DNA from: Chloroflexota bacterium
Lineage (GTDB): Bacteria; Chloroflexota; Limnocylindria; Limnocylindrales; CSP1-4
Assembly: GCA_003158495.1 (NCBI GenBank)
Contig: PMJT01000242.1
Span: 2,243 to 42,727, forward strand
Length of the DNA stretch: 40,485 nt
Direction of reading: 5' to 3'
The translations under genes were made by a program, and so were the position numbers. Position 1 is the stretch's first letter. Each line of letters begins with the position of its first letter. Under the pieces are notes generated by a model, which saw only the letters and a list, made by a program, of their open reading frames with translations, was not told the origin of the DNA and searched no databases. Shown in pieces: positions 1-6,117 of the stretch.

Positions 1-612
1 GAGGTCATGGCCACCTACCCGCCCGAACTGGCCTCGCTCCAGCTCAACCTGCTGGACAGCCACGACACGCCCCGCTTCCTCTCTCTGGCGGGCGGCGACG
101 TGGCGGCGCTGCGCCTGGCCGCGCTGATCCAGATGACGCTGCCCGGGGCGCCGTGCATCTACTACGGCGACGAAGTCGGGCTCGAAGGGCGGCAGGATCC
201 GGACTGCCGCCGCGCCTATCCGTGGGACCCTGCCCGGCAGGACCGCCGGCTGCGCGACTTCTACGCCGGCCTGGTGGCCGTGCGGCATGCCCACCCGGTC
301 CTGCGGCACGGTCAATTCGAGATGCTGGCCGCCGAAGGTTCGGCCGTCGCCTACCGTATGTTCGAACCCCAAGATTCGACCGGGCGCGAGAGCTCGGCCG
401 ACTCGATCGTCGTCGCCGTCAACGCTGGAGACGAGCCGGCCAGGCTCACCATCGAGCATCCCGGACCGGCAGGCTACCGGCTCGAACAGGTAAGCTGGCC
501 TGGACGCGATTGGGGAACAACCTTCGCGCCGACGTTGATCGATGGGGGACCGCTGGTGATAGAAGTGGGACCCCGAGAGGGAGTGGCCATCCAGGCCGTC
601 TCGATCCTCTAG
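1..612 (+). CDS. GH13 alpha-amylase family enzyme, C-terminal part (cut by window start)
   Basis: The reading frame is open at base 1, so only the last ~203 residues are present. They hold the end of a GH13 (beta/alpha)8 barrel and the C-terminal beta domain. NLLDSHDTPR is conserved region IV, with the His-Asp pair that stabilises the transition state. GAPCIYYGDEVGLEG and DCRRAYPWD follow, which is the wording of the neopullulanase/cyclomaltodextrinase subfamily. The enzyme hydrolyses alpha-1,4 (and possibly alpha-1,6) glucans. Whether it is secreted cannot be judged because the N-terminus is missing. The stop lies 8 nt before the next start, so the two genes are probably co-transcribed. The family is secure; substrate specificity is not. 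Confidence 0.93.
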   Translation, partial: EVMATYPPELASLQLNLLDSHDTPRFLSLAGGDVAALRLAALIQMTLPGAPCIYYGDEVGLEGRQDPDCRRAYPWDPARQDRRLRDFYAGLVAVRHAHPVLRHGQFEMLAAEGSAVAYRMFEPQDSTGRESSADSIVVAVNAGDEPARLTIEHPGPAGYRLEQVSWPGRDWGTTFAPTLIDGGPLVIEVGPREGVAIQAVSIL

Positions 613-620
613 GAGGACGC

Positions 621-1322
621 ATGCCCGACCTATCCGCCGACCTGCCCACGACGGAGCTGGAAGAGGCTTTTCTCGGCGTCGTGGACGTCGAGGGGAAACT
701 TCTCGCCGCACTCGAAGGCCTCGGACCAGTGTCCGGCCGCGACGTGGTTCTGCTGGACGCGGGCCGCGGCTATCTCGAGCGAGGTTTGACCGAGTGCGGT
801 GCCCGCGTCACGGCCGTCGCCTTCGCGGATCGCCGCGACCCCGATAGGGCCATGGCGGAGCTCGCGGAACTGCCTGCCGCTGTCGCCGACGTGGTCTTGC
901 TTCCATGGTCCGAACTGGCGATGCCTGACTCGACCTTCCTTGCCGCCACGGAACGACTCCTGCGCCCGGGCGGGCGGCTGATGCTCGTCCACGACTACGG
1001 CCGCGACGACGTCTGGTCGCTCTGGCCTGAGCGTCGCGACCGGCTCGTGCTGTGGAGCCAGCGTCGCGGCCCCTTCCTCGCGGCCGGGTTTCGCGTCCGG
1101 GTCATCCACTGCTGGTGGACGTTCGAATCGGTCGAGCAGGCGCAAGAGCTTCTCCGGGCCGGTTTCGGCGAAGCCGGAGCTGCCCTCTCCACGCTGATGA
1201 AACGCCCGCGGCTGGAATACCAGGTGGCGATCTACCACCGTGCCGCGACTGACAGCCTCGCCCAGAGTCGGACCGAGGATGCGACCGGCGCGCCGCTCGA
1301 CGCCGCGGTGGCCGCCGGCTGA
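621..1322 (+). CDS. Class I SAM-dependent methyltransferase-like protein
   Basis: The protein has 233 residues and starts at ATG 621, behind a strong AGGAGG at 611-616. VVLLDAGRGYLERGL near residues 38-52 has the DxGxG form of motif I. LLRPGGRLMLVHDYG near residue 115 is the usual post-IV motif of class I (Rossmann) methyltransferases. Motif I lacks a typical acidic residue at the end of strand beta-2, so activity is uncertain. The substrate cannot be read from the sequence. The gene is 8 nt behind the GH13 gene and probably shares its mRNA. The fold call is good; the enzymatic role is inferred. Confidence 0.75.
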   Translation: MPDLSADLPTTELEEAFLGVVDVEGKLLAALEGLGPVSGRDVVLLDAGRGYLERGLTECGARVTAVAFADRRDPDRAMAELAELPAAVADVVLLPWSELAMPDSTFLAATERLLRPGGRLMLVHDYGRDDVWSLWPERRDRLVLWSQRRGPFLAAGFRVRVIHCWWTFESVEQAQELLRAGFGEAGAALSTLMKRPRLEYQVAIYHRAATDSLAQSRTEDATGAPLDAAVAAG

Positions 1323-1395
1323 GAGATCGGGTCGGCTGAGCAAGGTGTCTGCTGGCCGGCGTCGACCGACAGCAGCCGCGGCCACTATCGCCTGA

Positions 1396-1401
1396 TAACC
1401 T
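1396..1401 (+). promoter_or_regulatory. -10 element (TAACCT) for a leaderless transcript
   Basis: TAACCT fits the TANNNT -10 consensus and ends exactly 6 nt before ATG 1408. Transcription would therefore begin on or next to the start codon. No Shine-Dalgarno sequence precedes the gene. The same 6-nt geometry recurs upstream of genes starting at 11956, 34261 and 35576. No clear -35 element is seen. Confidence 0.5.
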
Positions 1402-1407
1402 CTGGCC

Positions 1408-2025
1408 ATGAGCGACGATCGACGACCGGACCAGAGCAAGTTCGACCGGTCCGCGTCGACCGGCCCGCTTCAGCCGGCGGCCGCGCCGCCACCGATTCCT
1501 CCGCCGCCCGGCCCCGTGCCGCAGTCCGGCCCCGCCGCTACGCCTCAGCCCGAGCCGGTGATACCCGCCCCGCAGCCCATCGCTCATTCGGCGTCGCCGC
1601 AGCCCATCGTCGAGGCAATCCGGTCCCAATCGTCGATCCCCGTCCCCGTCATCGGCGACGATGCCGGCGAAGACTCCGACCTCGAGGAGGATGAGATGGC
1701 GCCCACCATGATCGAGCGAGTTCGCCGACTCCAGCCGGCCCCGGTCGTGCTTACGGCGGGGTCGCTCGGGTCGCTCGCTTTTCTGCTCATGTCCGTGACC
1801 AGCCATACGACGCCGCTCGGCGTCCTGATGAGTGCGGCGGTCGTGACGGGTCTCATCTTCGGCGCCGACGCAATCGTCGCCTCACGAGCCACGTGGCGGG
1901 CGAGCCAGGACGGCGAGACCGGGTTGGCCTTCCTGCTGGCCTTCATCGGCGGCCTCTCGTCCCTGATCGGTCTCGGAGCGCTGGCCGGCACGCTCGTCAT
2001 GGTCCTGGTGCTGAACAGCCGGTAG
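1408..2025 (+). CDS. Pro-rich N-terminus plus three-helix membrane protein, unknown function
   Basis: This is a 205-residue protein that I do not recognise. Residues 1-95 are disordered, rich in Pro, Ala and Gln, and end in an acidic patch (GEDSDLEEDE). Three hydrophobic segments follow near residues 112-130, 137-157 and 171-201, with short Arg-containing loops. The Pro-rich half probably lies in the cytoplasm as a binding tail; that is inference. It starts at ATG 1408 without an RBS and is probably leaderless. It ends 80 bp before the tRNA-Glu gene on the same strand. Confidence 0.78.
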   Translation: MSDDRRPDQSKFDRSASTGPLQPAAAPPPIPPPPGPVPQSGPAATPQPEPVIPAPQPIAHSASPQPIVEAIRSQSSIPVPVIGDDAGEDSDLEEDEMAPTMIERVRRLQPAPVVLTAGSLGSLAFLLMSVTSHTTPLGVLMSAAVVTGLIFGADAIVASRATWRASQDGETGLAFLLAFIGGLSSLIGLGALAGTLVMVLVLNSR

Positions 2026-2105
2026 TCCGCCGCGGCCCGCCGCGCGGCCACGGTGCCGCCTCAGGTCGAGCTACCGTGCTCCTGCTACACTCCCGTTCGC
2101 GCCGC

Positions 2106-2182
2106 GCCCCCATCGTCTAGAGGCCCAGGACACGACCCTTTCAAGGTTGAGATCAGCGGTTCGAATCCGCTTGGGGGTACCA
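2106..2182 (+). tRNA. tRNA-Glu (anticodon TTC)
   Basis: The full cloverleaf folds by eye. The acceptor stem pairs GCCCCCA with TGGGGGT, with G-U at the end. The D stem pairs GTCT with GGAC. The anticodon stem pairs CGACC with GGTTG around loop CTTTCAA, giving anticodon TTC. The T arm is AGCGG, TTCGAAT, CCGCT. The discriminator is A and CCA is encoded at 2180-2182. The minus-strand recombinase remnant ends inside the T arm of this gene, so its 3' end is a likely attachment site. Confidence 0.97.
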
Positions 2183-2530
2183 GGCTCCGGCGCCCACCTC
2201 CGTGAAGAACGGCCTGGCCGGCGGCGTCCACACGATCTGCCCCACTTCCCGGTCGTCCACCACGACCTGTTCGACCACGATCCGACAGAGCTCCTCCCGC
2301 CGCGCGGGTGACGCGACACCGATTGCCGCATGCAACGCTAGGAGCTTCGCCCGGTAGGCGTCGAATGTCCTGATGCGATCGCCATCAGGCACTTGGGCCA
2401 GCGCTGCTTGGATAGAGTCACGCTCGGTCAGGAAGCAACGCCGCCGTACTTGCGGCGGACCAGGTTCGGAGCTTGCGGAGCGCACAGTTCGCGTTGCGCG
2501 GCGCCGTTTGGCTTCCCACACCGCAGCCAT
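2153..2530 (-). pseudogene. Large serine recombinase, C-terminal remnant
   Basis: About 125 residues remain on the minus strand. The stretch REELCRIVVEQVVVDD followed by TPPARPFF matches the end of phage/ICE-type large serine recombinases, where a REL...IVE.V.VD segment precedes a Pro-rich close. The N-terminal catalytic domain with the nucleophilic Ser and the zinc domain are absent. The bases to the right hold no continuation. The reading frame runs into the tRNA-Glu gene and stops in its T arm, so the last residues are antisense tRNA. This is what an integrase stump next to its tRNA attachment site looks like. The family call rests on the C-terminal pattern alone. Confidence 0.62.
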
Positions 2531-2587
2531 CGTAACGGGTTGAAGGTTGACCTCGGCGTTTGACCAGAAGCGCCCGGGCGGAGAGGT

Positions 2588-2896
2588 CTACGGCGCATGC
2601 GACACTGACGTAACGGGGGAGATTGAGGCGCTAGGGGAGGCCGAGGTGCTAGGCGGCTTTGTGCCCATGTTCGGTTGCTGAGGCAGCCCGCCCGTGTGCC
2701 CGGGAACCACTGTGCTGTCGGCCTGCGGCCCGGTCAGCTGGCTGGCGTCGACTGGCCGGCTGATTGGTGGAGTCAACTGCGGACCGCTGCCGGCCGGGCC
2801 AGTTCCGTGCTCAACGAAGGCCACTACTCCGGCGACCAGAACCGCAGCCACGACGGCGGCAACGGCCGCTCGTCCCAGCATCTTTCTAGCGATCAT
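2588..2896 (-). CDS. Small single-pass membrane or secreted protein, unknown
   Basis: The protein has 102 residues. After MIARKMLGR there is one hydrophobic segment (residues ~10-27, very rich in Ala and Val). The tail is extracytoplasmic, rich in Pro, Ser and Thr, and has no recognisable domain. ATG 2896 has GGAGGG 8 nt upstream. Its first 11 bases overlap the end of the preceding minus-strand gene, which suggests translational coupling. It is the last member of a run that begins with the ice-binding protein gene. No function can be assigned. Confidence 0.6.
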   Translation of the reverse strand: MIARKMLGRAAVAAVVAAVLVAGVVAFVEHGTGPAGSGPQLTPPISRPVDASQLTGPQADSTVVPGHTGGLPQQPNMGTKPPSTSASPSASISPVTSVSHAP

Positions 2897-3644
2897 CCGT
2901 CCAACCCTCCAGCGTTGTTCGGTTGTCGGTGCCGCAACCGTAGTACCACGGACCAGTCAAACCGGAGCACGTGCTTGCGGAAATTTGGTTCCACTTTCCG
3001 TTGTCGGATTCTTCCCATTCCATCGTGTTCATCGCGCATGAAGGATCAACCACACGATTGCCCAGAACGGATTGCCAGTCGTTGACCTCAGCGCCCCACC
3101 ATGCAAAGTTGCCGCCAGTGTGGACCGGCCAGTGGTTGGGTCCAGGTGGGACAAATCCGATATTGCTGGTCAGATCGCGAACTCCGTACTCCCATTTGGC
3201 TGCCCGTAGGTAGGATCGCCATCTCGTACTGGTTGCCCGTCCGCATGACGCCTGCGCCCAGCCCTTGGTTCCACCACGTAGCCGAGCTAATAGCCCCTGT
3301 GGCATTGTCGCCAGGCGTCCAGATCAACAACTCGGTGGCTGCGGGCCACCCAGACGGACACACGCTCTCGCATCGCCAGTACCCGAGCTGAACGATTTCG
3401 GCACCGCCCTGGTTGGAGTACTGAAGATTCCGCGATGTCGGCCCAGGTCGAAGGTCGATAGACCGGGAGGATGGCAAGCCCATCGGACGGCGCGAGAGCC
3501 GCGAGTTCGTGTGGGCCACGTGATCAGAAGTTGCCCACGATGGAATGTCATAGTGACGGGTGCTTGCGTATCCGCTCGAGGGCCCGGCCAATCCGGAGTG
3601 GAGCAGGATCCTCCACGGACGCCATCGACGTCCGTGGAAGTCAC
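2886..3644 (-). pseudogene. Trp-rich protein, frame-disrupted
   Basis: Two reading frames together make one coherent Trp/Tyr/Gly-rich polypeptide. The segment from about 3590 to 3200 includes CRPSGW-like and LLIWTPGDNATG stretches. The segment from about 3200 to 2886 includes GPNHWPVHTGGNFAWW and TMEWEESDNGKW. They join smoothly if one base is removed from the AAA run at 3195-3197 (minus strand). The best start is GTG 3644 with GAGGAG 8 nt upstream, but reaching the middle frame from there needs another shift near 3540-3590. The protein resembles no family I know. It lies 34 nt behind the ice-binding gene. It is either a decayed gene or carries sequencing indels. Confidence 0.5.
3612..3638. 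repeat. Perfect 10-bp inverted repeat, 7-nt loop
   Basis: TCCACGGACG and CGTCCGTGGA flank the loop CCATCGA. It sits between the ice-binding gene stop and the next minus-strand gene, overlapping that gene's proposed 5' end. No T run follows on either strand, so it is not a standard intrinsic terminator. It could be an attenuating or mRNA-stabilising hairpin in the intercistronic region. Confidence 0.6.
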
Positions 3645-3678
3645 AACTAGGTCTCCTCGAGGGAGCGGATCCGGTTAC

Positions 3679-4422
3679 CTACTTGACCGTATTGGCATCG
3701 AGCGTGACTGCGGTCTGTGCAAGTGCGCTGCCATTCAGTACTGCGCCAGTTTGCAGCGCGATGTTCGTCTTATCGAGGATGTTTCCATTGAACGTGGAGT
3801 ACGTTCCAAGAGTTGTTGCCCCGGCGACTTGCCAGAAGATGTTCTTGGCCTGTGCGCCGCTGGCGAGGAGGACCTTCGTGGCAGAGCTGATGTGGAGAGT
3901 TCCTGCGATCTGGAATATCCAAACAGCGTTCGAGTTGCCCGAGAGGGTAACGTTCTTAGGGATTGTTACGCCGGTACTCCATTTGTAGACGCCAGGGGCA
4001 AGTCTCAGGCCCCCGATATTGCCGGCGCCCAGTCCAGTAACAGAAGCTGCCCGCCCTGCAGCGCTCGTATATGCGGTTTGCATGGCACCAACGGCCGCGG
4101 TGAGCATGGCCGGCGTTGGGGCCCTGTAGTTGGCTGCGTAGACTCTCCCCGTCACAAGAGTTGATCTCGAGAACGTACCCAATCGATCCAGCACCAACCC
4201 AAATCCGGTCATGGCGGTCGCGGCGATTGGGCTGACTCCGATATTCCCGGTGATATGGGTGGTTCCAGTGGTTGAGATTCCTGCTTTCGAGAGAATCACG
4301 AAATTGCCCGCTGTTCCGAGATTCACTGCTGCTGGGCCAGCAGCGAACGCAGCGCTTGTTCCGGCGAGGCTGAGCAAGACAAACGCGGCCGATGCCGCTA
4401 GTACCCTGTTGAACTTGTTCAC
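3679..4422 (-). CDS. DUF3494 ice-binding (antifreeze) protein
   Basis: The protein has 247 residues from GTG 4422, which has GGAGG 6 nt upstream; an ATG at 4464 is in frame but lacks an RBS. A signal peptide (VLAASAAFVLLSLAG, Ala-rich cleavage site near residue 27) is followed by the hallmark DUF3494 opening NLGTAGNFVILSKAG, then THITGNIGVSP and LAPGVYKW. The C-terminal half is a run of Ser/Thr/Gly/Ala-rich strands such as IFWQVAGATTLGTYSTFNGNIL. Members fold as a discontinuous beta-solenoid that binds ice and act outside the cell to stop recrystallisation or anchor cells to ice. The gene heads a minus-strand run beside a recombinase remnant and looks less GC-rich than its neighbours, both consistent with transfer. 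The family assignment is very secure. Confidence 0.93.
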   Translation of the reverse strand: MNKFNRVLAASAAFVLLSLAGTSAAFAAGPAAVNLGTAGNFVILSKAGISTTGTTHITGNIGVSPIAATAMTGFGLVLDRLGTFSRSTLVTGRVYAANYRAPTPAMLTAAVGAMQTAYTSAAGRAASVTGLGAGNIGGLRLAPGVYKWSTGVTIPKNVTLSGNSNAVWIFQIAGTLHISSATKVLLASGAQAKNIFWQVAGATTLGTYSTFNGNILDKTNIALQTGAVLNGSALAQTAVTLDANTVK

Positions 4423-4423
4423 A

Positions 4424-4443
4424 CAACTCCTCCATTTGGAGGG
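4424..4443 (-). promoter_or_regulatory. Shine-Dalgarno hairpin in the ice-binding protein leader
   Basis: On the mRNA, CCTCC (4433-4429 mirrored at 4442-4438) pairs perfectly with GGAGG across a 4-nt AAAT loop. GGAGG is the ribosome binding site of the GTG start at 4422. A five-pair stem that hides the SD could make translation conditional, for example on temperature. The palindrome is seen directly; regulation is inference. Confidence 0.45.
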
Positions 4444-4880
4444 CCCGGCCCGCTTGACCGACATGGCCAGAGTCGGATAGGGCCGCGTAGAGCCTGAGCA
4501 TCAGGACCGCCGGCCGTGAGGATGTATACCCCAGGCTCACCCGATGTGGCAGCACGACGGAGCGGTACGCCGGGGGAAGCGCCCCTCGGCCATTCCTCGG
4601 CGCGGACCGGCAGCTCTACCTGGATCCTGTCGGACGGGCGCAGCACCAGGAAGAGGGATCGGTCCCGAGCCTTCCCGCACCCATGCGGCAGCGACGTCGA
4701 ACACCTGGCGACCCTCGCCGAGCTTGTCGGCCCAGTTCGTGGCCGACCTGGTCGAGCCGGTCGGGCCGAGGCCCTCGTTTGTCCGGCAGACACCACCCTG
4801 CAAAAGCGAGGTTCAATCAGCCTCCCTTGGTGGAGCGGCGAACGCAGCGTATCGAGTCATAGTCCCTTTCAGCCGCGTGT
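4444..4880. other. 437 bp without a convincing gene
   Basis: Minus-strand frames here give patches that read like protein, such as VFDVAAAWVREGSG near 4700-4660 and DRIQVELPVRAEEWPRG near 4640-4590. They lie in different frames and have no conserved motif I recognise. This may be a decayed gene upstream of the ice-binding gene. No tRNA, terminator or clear promoter was found. Confidence 0.35.
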
Positions 4881-5519
4881 TCAGGCTGGTGGCAATGTAG
4901 GTTCGAGGACGAGCTTCTCACCACACCATTCGAGGCACGCCAAGGCTTGGTGCCGCGGTTCGGCGACGATCGCGCCGCTGTGGGTTATGGGATGACTGCC
5001 CACGAAGGCGGCATCTACGTTGGCCAGAACCAGCGGCAGCATCGCAGAGAACAGGCCGCCGTGACCGAGCAAGATCAGGTTGTCTGTCGAACCGCGCCGG
5101 TCTTCAACCAACCGCTCTACCAACGGCACGAAGCGCGCCTTGATATCCATGAAGCTCTCGCCGCCTTCGATTCGGCTATCTAGATGGCCACGAGCCAACC
5201 AGTCGTCCATTACCCACCGCCATAAAGACCAGGCCTCTTCGTCGGAGCGACCTTCGGCAATGCCGCAGTCGAATTCGCGCAGCGCTTCGGTGATTTCAAA
5301 GGGCGCGCCCAGAGCCGCCGAGAGAATCTCCGCGGTCTGCCGGGCGCGCAACAACGGGCTGGAGTAGATGCGCGCCACGGGCACCGCGGCTGTGGCCTGC
5401 GCCAGCTGCCTGGCCTGCTGACGTCCCAAGTCGGTCAACGGATGGGGCAGGTCTCGATTCGAGATGACCGACTGGACGTTGGCTTCACTCTGTCCGTGTC
5501 GCACGAAGTAGAGCCTCAT
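4881..5519 (-). CDS. Histidine phosphatase (phosphoglycerate mutase-like) family protein
   Basis: The protein has 212 residues. MRLYFVRHGQSEAN carries the RHG motif whose His is the phosphorylated nucleophile. YSSPLLRARQTAE is the family's second signature, and LLGHGG near residue 165 supplies the second catalytic His. The acidic proton donor is probably in LREFDCGIAEG. The sequence is closer to broad-specificity phosphatases (CobC/GpmB type) than to true dPGM. Two ATGs are adjacent (5522 and 5519). The second is preferred because GGAGG lies 4 nt upstream of it and only 1 nt from the first. No operon partner is evident. The substrate is unknown. Confidence 0.9.
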   Translation of the reverse strand: MRLYFVRHGQSEANVQSVISNRDLPHPLTDLGRQQARQLAQATAAVPVARIYSSPLLRARQTAEILSAALGAPFEITEALREFDCGIAEGRSDEEAWSLWRWVMDDWLARGHLDSRIEGGESFMDIKARFVPLVERLVEDRRGSTDNLILLGHGGLFSAMLPLVLANVDAAFVGSHPITHSGAIVAEPRHQALACLEWCGEKLVLEPTLPPA

Positions 5520-5522
5520 CAT

Positions 5523-5659
5523 TCCTCCGCATCTCGGCGAATCATCATCTCGCCGCGTCAGGTAGTGCAGCCGTGTGCCGTTCCCTTGAAAGGGTCTGCC
5601 GCGGTCGAGGCGACGGGCGTATCGGGGGCTGAGTGCCGACTTGAGCACGGAAGGGGAAG
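5523..5659. other. Short intergenic stretch next to a tRNA-Gly fragment
   Basis: No gene is seen. The region separates the histidine phosphatase start from the 3' terminus of the tRNA-Gly fragment and may contain the phosphatase promoter, but no convincing -10/-35 pair stands out. Confidence 0.3.
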
Positions 5660-5712
5660 TGGAGCGGCTGACGGTCTCGAGCCCGCGACATTCAGCTTGG
5701 AAGGCCGGGGCC
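5660..5712 (-). pseudogene. tRNA-Gly (TCC) 3'-half fragment
   Basis: Read on the minus strand, the segment contains CCGGCCTTCCAAGCTG, an anticodon arm with anticodon TCC. It continues through a T-arm-like GCGGGCTCGAGACCGT and the 3' acceptor strand CAGCCGC, then T and CCA. The 5' acceptor strand (expected GCGGCTG) and the D arm are missing, and the T arm is one base short, so it cannot be a working tRNA. A preserved 3' half ending in CCA is the usual duplicate left by integrases that target tRNA genes. Confidence 0.68.
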
Positions 5713-6117
5713 GGTAGCGTTGCTTAAGAGTAGAGGAAGGAGGCCAAACCTCTCTCGCGGCGCATTCAAGCCGACAGCCGCCGCGACCCGGCAACGACTC
5801 GGGCCGAGTGCGGGCGACGCGGTGGATTGCTTCGTGGCGGCTTGGCTCGGCGTCCCGTGTGCGTCACTAACGACCCGCGGACCCCAGGCGGGCTCCAAGC
5901 CGCGCGAAGTTCACCCAGCCACCGGAACGACAGCCTGCGCCGCTTTCTTGAGGGCGCCCGCCTGGTTGAATCGGGACGCGAACGCGAGTCGGCTCGCAGA
6001 AAAGCTGCAGCGCAAGAATCCGCACTGTCGTCGGCACGGAACGTCACGACAGGAACAGGACCATTTCCCGCCGCCAATCGCTTGCTCGTCGACGCCCTCT
6101 AGCCGACATCTCTGTCA
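5713..6117. other. 405 bp without a convincing gene
   Basis: Frames here have Arg/Ala/Pro-rich, patternless translations. No RBS-start pair or known motif is visible. The stretch lies between the tRNA-Gly remnant and the start of the EAL-domain gene, whose promoter must lie here, but I cannot place it. Confidence 0.35.

Noticed and set aside
3612..3638. Intrinsic terminator of the ice-binding gene
   Set aside because: The stem is perfect, but no T run follows on either strand, and a plausible GTG start for the next gene lies at its edge.
5442..5717. Plus-strand protein ending in GLEPATFSLEG
   Set aside because: The peptide is the well-known spurious translation of an antisense tRNA. It led to the tRNA-Gly fragment instead.
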